Made by a program: the position numbers and the translations under genes. Below, piece by piece: positions 1 through 8,905 of a stretch of 23,355 nucleotides of DNA; position 1 is the stretch's first letter; every line of letters starts with the position of its first letter. The stretch is taken from assembly GCA_963785755.1 (NCBI GenBank), contig CAWAXG010000049.1:1-23355 (forward strand). Direction: 5' to 3'. The DNA comes from JACCXG01 sp963785755. GTDB taxonomy: Bacteria > Acidobacteriota > Vicinamibacteria > Vicinamibacterales > 2-12-FULL-66-21. The notes beneath the pieces are model-generated. The model had not been told where the DNA came from and made no database searches. It was given only the letters and a program-made list of their open reading frames with translations.

Positions 1-423
1 TGTTCGACGCCAATCAACGCGGTGCCGTCGAAGCGGCCGCGTATCAGTGTCGTGGTCGCCTTGGCGTCAGTTGCGCCAGGCTTCGAAAAACTCAGATAAA
101 TCAGACGGTTCGTCGCGAAGTCGGGATGCGGCACGACTTCGAGCAATCCGCCTTGGCAGGCAGCGAAAGACCTTCGGAACGCCGTCAACCGGCTGCGGCA
201 GCAGCTTTCCTTGACGCAAGATGCGGAGACGTCCGGGTCGTTCGGTGATCAGGGCGTCACCGCCGGGAAGGAACGCGATAGACCACGGTTGAACGAGGCC
301 GTCTGCGACCGTGACGACCCGGAAGTCGTGCAGAGCGGATCGAAGAATCGTGTTGCCGGTGACGACGGATGTGGCTGTCAAGGCGAACGCTACTGCCGCC
401 GCGCTGCCAATCGTTCGAAACAT
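1..423 (-). CDS. PQQ-dependent sugar dehydrogenase (GSDH family), N-terminal part, frameshifted
   Basis: Exported quinoprotein expected to oxidise an aldose or similar substrate in the periplasm. The start at 423 is chosen because GGAGGAG lies just upstream and a signal peptide follows (MFRTIGSAAAVAFALTATS); a longer in-frame start at 462 lacks both. Residues 33-66 carry family hallmarks: PWSIAFLPGGDALITERPGR and a GVPKVF segment. The expected next block, QGGLLEVVPHPDF, which holds the conserved HPDF histidine motif, is present but one frame over. Removing one C (minus strand) near position 165 restores F-A-A-C-Q-G-G-L-L with exactly the family spacing. The restored frame stays open to the window edge, so the C-terminal propeller blades lie outside. 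Family assignment is firm; substrate is unknown. The frame break may be an assembly error or a true mutation. Confidence 0.8.
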
Positions 424-529
424 CGCTCCTCCGCCACAGATGACGTGCCCGAAACGCGGCATTATCGATGTGCCGGCTGCTCCCGGTCAATCCCGACGAG
501 GACCCTGCGGCCCGAGGGACCCGGCCCGA

Positions 530-1120
530 CTATTGCGGCGTCGCCACCTTCAAGCTGGTCACCGGCGTGCCGCCCTTCAGGAACGCGCGCAACGCCTGCC
601 AGTTGTTCACCTCGTTGACGACCTTTAACACCAGAATGTTCTGCCCCTTCACCAGCGTCACGTCGACCTTGTCGGTGTCCTTCTCGAGCGTGCGCGTCTC
701 CGAGAACTTGAACACCGGCTTGCCATTCAGCCAGGCCTTGCCCTGATCGTTCGTGCTCAGCGCCAGCGTCACCGGCATGTCGGCGTCGGCGACGATGTAG
801 GCGACGGCGTAGCCCGCGACGTAGTCGCCGCGCGCCTGGCCGAACGACTGCAGGAAATCGATGAAGAAGTCGGACGTCTGGTGCGACTTCCAGGTGACTT
901 CCTGGCCGGGACCGATCGTGACTTTGTCCCCGGCCTTCGGCGCCAGCGACGCTTCGCCCTTCACCATGTCACGGTCGATCTCGCCCGCGCCCGAATCTCC
1001 TTCGATCGGAATCGGCGCCAGCACCAGCCAGCTGCGAATGAATCCCTCCTGGTCGACCGCGGCTGCCTGAGGAGGCGCCGAGACGACGAGGCTGAGAACG
1101 ATGAGTGAGAGGGCGCTCAT
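530..1120 (-). CDS. small secreted beta-sandwich protein (carbohydrate-binding-like)
   Basis: A 196-residue protein with a signal peptide (MSALSLIVLSLVVSAPPQAAA) and one beta-rich domain. The pattern FIRSWLVLAPIPIEG, then AYIVADADMPVTLALSTNDQ, then KAWLNGKPVF and LVKGQNILVLKVVNE matches a non-catalytic module common in secreted Planctomycetes and Acidobacteria proteins, where it often sits next to glycoside hydrolases. Here it stands alone, with no enzyme domain attached. AGGAGAT sits 5-6 bases before the ATG, which fixes the start. Downstream on the same strand, 106 bases away, is the sugar dehydrogenase; the two may be co-transcribed. Binding of a sugar is inference from the module type; no ligand residues can be named. 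Confidence 0.7.
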   Translation of the reverse strand: MSALSLIVLSLVVSAPPQAAAVDQEGFIRSWLVLAPIPIEGDSGAGEIDRDMVKGEASLAPKAGDKVTIGPGQEVTWKSHQTSDFFIDFLQSFGQARGDYVAGYAVAYIVADADMPVTLALSTNDQGKAWLNGKPVFKFSETRTLEKDTDKVDVTLVKGQNILVLKVVNEVNNWQALRAFLKGGTPVTSLKVATPQ

Positions 1121-1188
1121 ATGATCTCCTTACCTGAAGCGTGTGAGAAACAGCGCGTCACGCCTCCTGGCGTACTCGAAGACGCTCC

Positions 1189-1216
1189 AGTCTAAGTTAA
1201 GTCTAAGTCTAGTCTC
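1189..1216. repeat. AGTCTA direct-repeat cluster
   Basis: The element AGTCTA occurs at 1189, 1200 and 1206, with a truncated AGTCT at 1211. It lies between the stop of the metalloprotease gene and the start of the small secreted protein, 70-95 bases upstream of the latter. On the minus strand it reads as repeated TAGACT. It may be a regulator-binding array or a simple slippage repeat. The shared TAGAC core with the PadR operator candidate at 17519-17556 is suggestive but short. Confidence 0.45.
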
Positions 1217-1217
1217 G

Positions 1218-1964
1218 TCACCGGGGCTTCCCGGCTCCTGAGAGTTTCTTCTCCAGCGCCAGCATCACCAATCGACGCAGCAGGGAGGTCGGGTAATCCG
1301 GATGGTCGAGCTCGCTGCCAAAGTGAGCGTGGTTGAAGCGTGCGAACTTTTCGATCGCCCCGGAGAGCGCCCACCCCGCCTCTTGCCCGATGGCGTTCAG
1401 CGTCAACACCGCGATGATGTCGCAAACGAGCTCGAGATCCTGCAGTTGGTCGCGCCGGCCTGCGGCGGTCGCGCGCTCGTATTCGGCGTGGACGTACTCG
1501 TGGGCCGCTTCGTGGGCCACGACAGCCCGCAACTGGTCTTCGGACACGAGCCTCAGCGCTGGCAGCGAGATGAGGAGCACCGTGCGCTCGTGGAGGCCGA
1601 CGAAGGCCTGGGGCACGTCGATGACCTTGATGTCGTACACCGACGCGCGCCCGACGGCCTCGAGGAACGGCCCAAGTGCGGCAAGCTTCAGCCGTGCGCG
1701 ACTGTCGAGGTCTTCCACAATGCCCCGTTTGGGCAAGCCAGCCAGAGCCCGGGCTTTCAGCTCCGCTGAAACCGGGTCCGGCCGGCTCTCGTCCAGGAAT
1801 CGAGCAAGGGCGAGCCTATCCATCGCGAGCAGCTCGCCTGGACGGATGTCGGACCGGGACTGAGCGGCGGCGGAGGCGCCGGCCAGGGCAAGGGCGAGGG
1901 CGCCCCATCCGGCCGCATGTACAATTGCGGAGGTGCCCCACGTCAGCAACGCGTGGATCGTCAT
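1218..1964 (-). CDS. M48-like zinc metalloprotease, secreted
   Basis: A 248-residue protein. Residues 1-34 form a hydrophobic signal or anchor region ending in SAAAQ. The zinc site is HEAAH at 151-155 (HExxH: two histidine ligands and the catalytic glutamate), followed by ELVCD at 178-182, which fits the third glutamate ligand and downstream aspartate of the M48/M56-like group. DHPDYPTSLLRR near the C terminus resembles the M48 'HP' substrate-cleft segment. It has no multi-pass membrane region, so it is a short periplasmic type rather than HtpX or Ste24. The start at 1964 lies 23 bases from the start of the divergent regulator gene, or 92 bases if that gene starts at 2057. No strong Shine-Dalgarno is visible. 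Target proteins are unknown. Confidence 0.72.
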   Translation of the reverse strand: MTIHALLTWGTSAIVHAAGWGALALALAGASAAAQSRSDIRPGELLAMDRLALARFLDESRPDPVSAELKARALAGLPKRGIVEDLDSRARLKLAALGPFLEAVGRASVYDIKVIDVPQAFVGLHERTVLLISLPALRLVSEDQLRAVVAHEAAHEYVHAEYERATAAGRRDQLQDLELVCDIIAVLTLNAIGQEAGWALSGAIEKFARFNHAHFGSELDHPDYPTSLLRRLVMLALEKKLSGAGKPR

Positions 1965-1987
1965 GAGCCGACGGTGCGCGGCTGCTC

Positions 1988-4222
1988 ATGAGCGAGTCCT
2001 TTGAGGCCGACGAGTTCAGTCGAAGCATTTTCGGAGGAACCCCTGAGCTGTCATCAATGCTCAATCCCTCCAGTGAGTTGTACGAATTCGGGCCCTGTCG
2101 TCTGGACGCAGGCCAGCGCCTCCTGACGCGCGATCACCAGCGCGTTCCCCTGCCGCCCAAGACCTTCGATCTTCTGCTGCTGCTGGTCAGGAGCCCGGGC
2201 CGGGCGTTCTCGAAACAGGAGCTGATGACGGCGCTCTGGCCCGACACGTTCGTCGAGGATGCCAACCTGTCGTTCCAGATCTCGACGCTGAGGAAGGCAC
2301 TTGGCGGCGGCGCGTCCGCGTGGATCGAAACCGTACCAAAGCACGGTTATCGATTTGCGGCGGACGTCGTCGCGAGCCCGGCAATCCCGCCGATGCCGGC
2401 ACCTGGCGAGAGCGCGCCACCACTGGCGGTTCCGCTGCCCGCGCCGAGCGGCCGGCTGCGGAGCCTGACCACGGCGTCTATCGCCGGCCTGACGATCCTC
2501 GCGGGGGGCTATCTCGCGCTGGTTTATTCACGACCACCCAAGCCGCTCGAACCGATCAGCTCGATCGCAACGCCTCTCACCGCCTATCCCGGCGCCGAAA
2601 CCGGACCCAGCCTGTCGCCTGATGGGAACCAGGTCGCCTTTTCCTGGAATGGACCACGGGAAGACAACCCCGACGTGTACGTGAAGCTTGTCGGAGTGGG
2701 AGAGGCCGTGCGGCTGACGACGGCGCCAGAGCGCGACGAAAGCCCGGCATGGTCGCCGGACGGTCAGCGTATTGCGTTCGTGCGGCGCATCCCCGAGCGA
2801 ACCTTCGAGGTCCTGGTGATGCCGGCCCTGGGCGGCGCGGAACGGCGAGTGGCCTCGTTCGTCCTTGACAGTTCCCGCAGGCCGACCAGGCTCTCGTGGA
2901 GCCCGGACGGGAAGTGGATCGCAATCGGGGGCAAGCCGTCGGCTTCGGAGCCATTCGGGCTCTGGCTGGTCGAGATCGATGGGACCGAAACGCGGCGCCT
3001 CACCACTCCGCCGAGCCCCGGCTGGGTGGCGGACCTGGCTCCCGTCTTCTCGCCCGACGGGCGCCGCCTCGCATTCATCCGAAGCAAGGCGACCATCAGC
3101 GCCATCTTCATCCTGTCCATGTCGCCAGCCATGGCGCCCGCCGGTGAGCCCGTGCGGGTGGTGAGCGACCCTCGCCGGTCGATCTCGGGCCTTGCCTGGA
3201 CGCCGGATGGGACGAGCCTCGTGTACTCGTGGGGCGGACATCTGGCGCCGACTCGAATCGAGCGGCTCGCGGTGTCGCCAGATTCGAAGCCTGCAGCCGA
3301 ACCGCGGGTTCTGCCGTTCGGAGAACGCGCTACCCAGATCAGCATCGGACGTACCGGACGCATGGTCTACTCCGCGTTGCTCCGGGATGCGAATTTCTGG
3401 AAGCTCGATGTGACGCGGCCTGGCGGGGTCCTGGTTGACGCGGGCCTTTCCCTGTCCACTCTCGACGAAACCACGCCTTCATACTCTCCGGACGGCACGC
3501 AGGTGGTCTTCACCTCCACTCGCTCTGGTTCCGAGGAGCTCTGGATCTCGAATGTCGACGGCAGCAACCTCCGGCGGATGACGTCAATGGACGGGCCGCA
3601 CTGCGCCGGTTCCCACTGGGCGCCGGGCGGCCGGGCAATCGTGTTCACCTCGACCCGCGAAGGCCAGTCCGACTTGTATCTCTTGTTTCCTGCAACCGGC
3701 GAGGTCCGTCCTCTGACCACCGATCCGGCCGAGGAAATTGAAGCCCAGTGGTCGCGAGACAGCCAATCGATCTATTTCGGATCGAACCGAACCGGGCGCT
3801 TCGAGATCTGGAGAGTGCGCGCCGACGGCAGCGCGCCAACGCAAATCACGACGAATGGGGGACAAACGGCCCAGGAATCCCACGATCGACGATTCCTCTA
3901 CTACGCGAAAAACGGATCGCCCACCACCATCTGGCGTCTCTCACTCGACGATGGTGACGATGTGCGGCTGGTGGACGGTGTGAGCTATCCAAACAACTTC
4001 CTCGTGGCGGACCGTGGCATCTACTTCCTCGCGGTCGGCGACTCACCGTCGAAGACATCAGTCGACTTCTTCGAGTTCAGCACGGGGAGGCGGACCACCC
4101 TGACGAGAGTCGGGAAGCCCTGGTGGTCCGGCGTCACGCTCTCGCCAGATCAGCGATGGCTGCTGTTTGCCACCATCGATCGCGACGGCAGTGATCTGAT
4201 GCTCGTGGATCGAATTCAGTAG
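1988..4222 (+). CDS. winged-helix one-component regulator with TolB/PD40 propeller (CadC-like layout)
   Basis: A 744-residue protein. Residues 31-127 form an OmpR/PhoB-type winged helix: LYEFGPCRLDAGQRLL, PPKTFDLLLLLVRSPGRAFS, then the recognition region NLSFQISTLRKALG and the wing IETVPKHGYRF. A Pro/Ala-rich linker leads to one membrane helix at about 160-180 (IAGLTILAGGYLALVYS). The rest is a periplasmic propeller with at least eight PD40-type blades (LSPDGNQVAF, WSPDGQRIAF, WSPDGKWIAI, FSPDGRRLAF, WTPDGTSLVY, YSPDGTQVVF). The likely role is transcription control by a membrane-bound sensor whose propeller reads a periplasmic signal. Neither start has a good Shine-Dalgarno; Met-24 (2057) matches the usual family N terminus better and would leave more room for divergent promoters. 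Target genes are unknown. Confidence 0.88.
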   Translation: MSESFEADEFSRSIFGGTPELSSMLNPSSELYEFGPCRLDAGQRLLTRDHQRVPLPPKTFDLLLLLVRSPGRAFSKQELMTALWPDTFVEDANLSFQISTLRKALGGGASAWIETVPKHGYRFAADVVASPAIPPMPAPGESAPPLAVPLPAPSGRLRSLTTASIAGLTILAGGYLALVYSRPPKPLEPISSIATPLTAYPGAETGPSLSPDGNQVAFSWNGPREDNPDVYVKLVGVGEAVRLTTAPERDESPAWSPDGQRIAFVRRIPERTFEVLVMPALGGAERRVASFVLDSSRRPTRLSWSPDGKWIAIGGKPSASEPFGLWLVEIDGTETRRLTTPPSPGWVADLAPVFSPDGRRLAFIRSKATISAIFILSMSPAMAPAGEPVRVVSDPRRSISGLAWTPDGTSLVYSWGGHLAPTRIERLAVSPDSKPAAEPRVLPFGERATQISIGRTGRMVYSALLRDANFWKLDVTRPGGVLVDAGLSLSTLDETTPSYSPDGTQVVFTSTRSGSEELWISNVDGSNLRRMTSMDGPHCAGSHWAPGGRAIVFTSTREGQSDLYLLFPATGEVRPLTTDPAEEIEAQWSRDSQSIYFGSNRTGRFEIWRVRADGSAPTQITTNGGQTAQESHDRRFLYYAKNGSPTTIWRLSLDDGDDVRLVDGVSYPNNFLVADRGIYFLAVGDSPSKTSVDFFEFSTGRRTTLTRVGKPWWSGVTLSPDQRWLLFATIDRDGSDLMLVDRIQ

Positions 4223-4245
4223 TCACCGCCGCCGCCCGGCCACGG

Positions 4246-7007
4246 TCATCGCCCGAGATTCAGCCGCACCCCGATCATGACCCGGCGCGGGTCCATGAAG
4301 AGCGTGGGTCTGCCGAATGTCGCGGCTGACAGGTTGTCGGAGGCCAGCGCCTCTTCCGCAGTGTCGTTCAATACGTTCAACACATCGAAGTTCAGGTCGA
4401 CGGTCGCGTCATCCCCGATGCGCAGTGTCTTCGAGATCCGGCAATCGAGCAGCGTCTGCGACGACAGCCGCCGCGATCCACGCGGTTCGAGGAGGATGCG
4501 CTGGTTTCCCTGTGGCAGCTGCTCCTGAGTCGCCGCAGCCCAGGGTTTGCCGCTGAAGGACTGCAGGTTGGCGGCCAGCAGCACGCCGTACCACGGCAGG
4601 TGCACGACACCGGTAGTCCGGAAGATGTGCGGGCGGTCGTTGGGCAGCCGGCCGGTCGCATTCGTCAGATCGTTCGGATCCTGGCCGAACGTCAGGAAGT
4701 TCGCCCCGGCGATCGTGCTGAACTGCGGTGCGTCGGCGGTGGCATTGCTCGTGACCTGCATGCCGTACGCGCGCGAGTAGGTGTACGACCCCGACGCCTG
4801 CCAGCCCTTCGACATGCGTTTCTCCAGAGCGACGACCAGCCCATCGTAGTGGACGAAGAAGCCGTCCGGATTCGTCAGGAAGAATCGCCGATCGCCTGTA
4901 GGGTTCGTCAAGACGAAGACGGGGAGAACACCGCCGTTCGCGAGCGGCCGAGTCTCCGTCGCGGTACTGGCCACCCGTATCGATCCAGCCGAGGAAATCG
5001 CGGCCGCGCTTCCGGACGTAGGCGGCGGAGGCCCTCAGGCGCGGTGTGAGGTCACGGTCGAGCGCGAGCGAGAACTCGTCGGTGTGCGGTGTGCGCGTGT
5101 CAGGATCGAGGGAGTAGAGATGCGAATCGACCGTCGACACGAACCTTGTATAGCCGCCGGTCGCCGCGTCGTACACGATACGTCGTGGTCGGCGTGGTGC
5201 CAGGAGAGATCGGGTCGAGCTCTCCGGTCAGCACGCCCGAATTGAACCGCCCGTAGCTGGCGCGCAATACCGTCTGGCCACTGCGATCGAGCTTCGCCGT
5301 GAGACCCAGGCGCGGTGAGATGACGTTCCAGGTGTACATCGTCCCGAGACCTGGCTCGATGGCGCCGGTCTCGTTTCCGTCGGCGTCGAGCGCGGGAAGG
5401 TCCTGGCTGATGGCGCGACTGTGATCGAACCTGACGCCGGCGTCCGCGGTGACGCGGTCGTTGAGAGTGAATGAGTCGCTGGCAAACAGCGCCCCCGTGA
5501 GGAACACGCCGCCCGTGAGCGATGGAGCGCGAAGGACGACCTGGCGCGGCCCGCCATTGAAGTCGAGGAACTGCATCCCACCGGGAATGCTCTTGTTGAG
5601 TTGATGCTCGCCGCGCTCGAACGCCGTGCCCACCTTGAAGTGATGATCGGTGCCGGCGCCGGAAACGAACCGGTGAAGGACGGCCTTCGCCGTCACGCGG
5701 TCCAGCATGAGCCCGGTGAGCTGGCCTGCGTTGGCGCTCGAGATTCCCGTGCTGAGATCGCGGTGCGGCGGCGTCGAGTAATCGCCGGAACTGGGCAGGC
5801 CGTCCGAATTCAGGGTGAACCGGCCGGCGCGTGCCTCCCACATCGTGCGATCCGAGATCACATGTGTGAGATTTCCGAAGGTCATGCTCGGAACCGAACC
5901 CTCGACGCGCTGCGTCGCGACGAACGGAGTCGCGAATGTCGGCGCCGTGGGATTGACCGAGACCTCGTGATGATAGCTGTGCATCACCTGCATGGACGAC
6001 GTCGGCCGCCAGGTGACCTTGCCGAAGAACTTGTCTTGCTCGTACGTACGCGGCAACGTTGGATCGGCGCCGGGCTGGGTGTCGTAATCGTGAAGATACT
6101 GATAGGCGCCGAAGAACCAGACGCGGTCGCGCTTGACGGGACCGCCGAGGCTCGCCGTGAGATCCCGGTACGTGTCGCGCTCGTAGCCCCGGCCCGCGAT
6201 TTCGACCGGCTGCGCGGTGAGGCTGGAGGGCTGAGCGTAGTACGACGACTCGGCAGCGAGACGGGCGCCTCCCTGTTTGGTCACGACATTGAACACGCCA
6301 CCCTGGATGTTGCCGTACTCCACTGACGCACCCATGGATTGCACGTGCATTTCCTGGATCACGTCGACGATCGGCTCGGCGCGCGACACGCCCTGACAGG
6401 GACAGGTGAAGTTGGTCCCGTCGATGAGAAACGCGTTCTCGTTCACGGCCGAGCCGAAGACGGACACGGTGTTGACGGTGCCGCTCGCCGGCGACGTCGG
6501 CGACACGCCCGGCGAGCTTCTAATCAGATCGAACATGCTGAACCGGCGCGTCGGCACCGTGCGGATGTAGTCGGGTCCGAAGCGAGTCTCGAGTCCGCTG
6601 CCCCGCGAATTGATGCCCGCGTCCGCTTCCACGTCGACCGATTGAGTGACGCTTGCCACCTGCAGCACGACGGTGATGTCGCGCGTCTCACCCGCGCCGA
6701 TGGTCAGACTCTCGACGCGGTAGATGGTGAAGGCCGGCGCCCGATCGACGATCAGCGTGTACTGGCCTGGGGGCAGGACATGGAAGCGCCATTGCCCCTT
6801 GTCGTTCGTGGTCGCTCGCTGCTCGCCGCCCATCAGCGCCGGTGACGCGATGCGGACGCTGGCGCCGGGGAGGACGCCACCCTGCTGATCTTTGACCGTG
6901 CCGGCGAGCACCCCGGTCAACCCCTGGGCGACTGCCTGGCTCGTTGGGAACGCGAGGAAGAGAAGCGCCGGGAACAACGCGACGGATAGGTGACGCCGAG
7001 CGTCCAT
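4246..7007 (-). CDS. Oar-like TonB-dependent receptor with carboxypeptidase-regulatory domain, two frame breaks
   Basis: Outer-membrane transporter of about 919 residues once two +1 breaks are corrected. The start at 7007 gives a signal peptide ending SQAVAQ with AAGGA upstream. Residues 30-118 form a carboxypeptidase-regulatory beta domain (GTVKDQQGGVLPGASVRI, WRFHVLPPGQYTLIV). The plug includes FLIDGTNFTCPCQGVSRAEP (CPC at about 202-204) and GNIQGGVFNVVTKQGG, a signature of the acidobacterial Oar-like group. The barrel follows and ends with VMIGVRLNLGR. Break 1 near 5177: TTTY then VYDAATGGYTRFV, one frame over. Break 2 near 4963: WIDTGGQY then ATETRPLANGGVLP. Both are repaired by removing one C on the coding strand. 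Such receptors import oligosaccharides or other large nutrients; the substrate here is unknown. It may be intact in the living organism. Confidence 0.85.
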
Positions 7008-7137
7008 CTCGCACCATCCTTCTTGCTTGCATATGCGGAGGAAGGCCCAGCTTACTCCTGCCGGGGTCCGACAGGCTGTTCTTTGTCGCACCCTTTTCAG
7101 CCAATGCCGCCGCCTCGACTCGCACCTCTGCCGTTAC

Positions 7138-8206
7138 TTACGGCAGGTTGAGGTTGGTCGTCGAATAGGCGATTCCGTGCGATCTGCCGATTGCCGGATA
7201 GGCCCAGGTATCCACCTGCTGCCGGGAGTGAACGTCGACCACGGCGACGCCGCTTTTGCCGGTCAGGCCGGAATCGAACGTCGCGTACACGTAACGACCC
7301 TGTGGCGAGGACGGCGAGGTCGCCAGACGTCCCGGCCCCGGCGATCTGAACGGTCGTCGGCGGTGTCGTCAGGTCTCGGGCGTCCACGAACGCCAGCTTC
7401 GCGGGGCTGCCGCGCATGCTGACGATCAACGTGTGCTCGTTCTGGGTGAGGATGAGCGACTCCGGCTGCGGCCCGACGTCGACGCCGTCGATCACCAGGC
7501 GGGTGGCGAGGTCGATGACCTCGACTCTGCCCTCGCCGCGCATCGACACGAACAATCTCTCGCCGTCATGCGTGGGAAGCACCTCGCTTGGTTGCGAACC
7601 GGGGAAGATGCTCAGCCCGTCGGGGTCTCCCGATTCGGCATCGAGCACGCTGACTTCGTCACCCATTTCATGCGGGACGAAGATAAGTGTCCCATCGAGC
7701 GAAGGATGCGGCGCGTGCGCTCGCGCAGCGGAGTTCAGGCTTGAGGTATAGATGCGCACGGCGTCCGTGGCGGTGTCGATGGTTGTCACCTGGTTGGTGT
7801 TGAAGAGGCCAATGTAGATGGTGCGTCCGTCGCGACCCACGTCGACGTGGTGTGGCCGGTGCGGAAGCGCGATGGAGTAGAGGAACTCCAGTGTCGATGC
7901 GGACACAACGGCTACGCGGTTCTCATTCTCGACCATTACATAGCCCTTGCCCGCCCGCGCCGACACGACGACATCATGTGGCGCGTCTCCGATGGGCAGG
8001 GTCTTGAGTGGTGCGCCGGTGGCGGCGTCGAAGATTGTCAGCGTATCGTCGTCGCGGTTCGTCACCCAGACCGTGTCACCCCTCCGGTTGTGAGCCTGGG
8101 CTTCGTACCGGGTAACCGCTTGGTCGGAATCCGATTGCTGCGCGGCAAAGCCTGCCGGGCTCGCAATGGCAAGAAGGGCGAAAAGATTGACGAAAATCCG
8201 GCGCAT
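7138..8206 (-). CDS. exported YVTN-type seven-blade-like beta-propeller protein, one frame break
   Basis: About 355 residues after repair. It starts at 8206 with a strong CAGGAGGA upstream and has a signal peptide (MRRIFVNLFALLAIASPAGFA). Repeats have the YVTN form: DTVWVTNRDDDTLTIFDAAT, PLKTLPIGDAPHDVVV, RTIYIGLFNTNQVTTIDTAT, RLFVSMRGEGRVEVIDLAT. Near 7308 the frame breaks: DLAV(L) is followed one frame over by SPQGRYVYATFDSGLTGKSG and runs to a stop at 7138 (ending NLNLP). The unshifted frame gives an Arg-rich nonsense tail, so the shifted ending is the real one. It lies 130 bases upstream of the TonB receptor gene on the same strand and may share a transcript. A CTGCCGT/ACGGCAG hairpin spans the stop codon but has no T tract. 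Molecular role unknown; such propellers often bind ligands or proteins in the periplasm. Confidence 0.82.
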
Positions 8207-8329
8207 TGTGTCCTCCTGAGTCCGGTACGCCTCCCCGGCGGGGCCGGCGCGATCAACCGGTAGACGCGCAAATGCCGGGAATCCCGTCTCATGCCGGCGG
8301 GCGTAGGGCATAAACGGGTCGCCAGTCCC

Positions 8330-8905
8330 ATGCACACCTCGGATGTGACCGCCCTGCTCGTCGGCTGGACCAACGGAAACGAGGCGGCGGGCGAGCCTTT
8401 GATGGACGCCGTCTATGGCGAGCTGCGGCGCGTGGCACGCGCCCATCTTCGTCGCGAGCGCCCTGATCATTCGCTGTCGGCCACGGCCCTGGTCCACGAG
8501 GCCTACGTCAAGCTGATCGATCAGCGCCGCGTCCAGTGGCAGAACCGCGCGCATTTCTTCGCCGTCGCGGCGCAGGTGATGCGCCGGCTGCTCGTCGATC
8601 ACGCGCGGGCCTGGGCCGCGGAGAAGCGCGGGGCCGCTGTCACCGTGCCGCTGAACGACGTCGACCCGTCCATGGCGCCGCCCGATCCGGACGTCCTCGC
8701 GCTCGATGCGGCGCTCGACAAGCTCAGTGCTCTCGATCCGCGCCAGGGCCGGCTCGTCGAGCTGCGCTTCTTCGGCGGCCTGACCGTCGAGGAAGCCGCC
8801 GAGGCGCTCGAGATCGCGCCAATCACGGTGAAGCGTGACTGGGCGCTGGCCCGCACGTGGTTGTACCGGGAACTGCGCGGAGGACGGCATGATCACGCCT
8901 CGTGA
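8330..8905 (+). CDS. ECF-type RNA polymerase sigma factor (TIGR02999-like)
   Basis: A 191-residue sigma-70 family factor. The start at 8330 (MHTSDVTALLVGWTNGN) matches the usual N terminus of this group; an upstream in-frame ATG at 8291 would add unrelated residues. Region 2 is visible as MDAVYGELRRVARAHLRRER, SATALVHEAYVKLID and AHFFAVAAQVMRRLLVDHAR. Region 4 is LDPRQGRLVELRFFGGLTVE followed by EAAEALEIAPITVKRDWALA, a helix-turn-helix for the -35 element. Established knowledge: this group is usually encoded beside a Ser/Thr kinase-TolB protein instead of a classic anti-sigma factor. Here the downstream partner overlaps by 17 bases and starts behind GGAGGA, but is a wreck. The sigma gene itself shows no damage. 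It is divergent from the YVTN gene with 123 bases between. Confidence 0.9.
   Translation: MHTSDVTALLVGWTNGNEAAGEPLMDAVYGELRRVARAHLRRERPDHSLSATALVHEAYVKLIDQRRVQWQNRAHFFAVAAQVMRRLLVDHARAWAAEKRGAAVTVPLNDVDPSMAPPDPDVLALDAALDKLSALDPRQGRLVELRFFGGLTVEEAAEALEIAPITVKRDWALARTWLYRELRGGRHDHAS

Noticed and set aside
67..180. C-terminal tail RCLPRRIARSRAASR of the uncorrected sugar dehydrogenase frame
   Set aside because: The neighbouring frame gives the true family sequence QGGLLEVVPHPDF; the Arg-rich tail is a product of the frame break.
7128..7146. CTGCCGT-TACTT-ACGGCAG hairpin as a terminator of the YVTN gene
   Set aside because: It spans the stop codon and has no T tract on the transcript strand; at best a weak stop or a chance palindrome.
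8207..8896. N-terminal extension of the YVTN protein across the sigma-factor gene
   Set aside because: It is antisense to the sigma factor; the real start at 8206 has a strong Shine-Dalgarno and a signal peptide.
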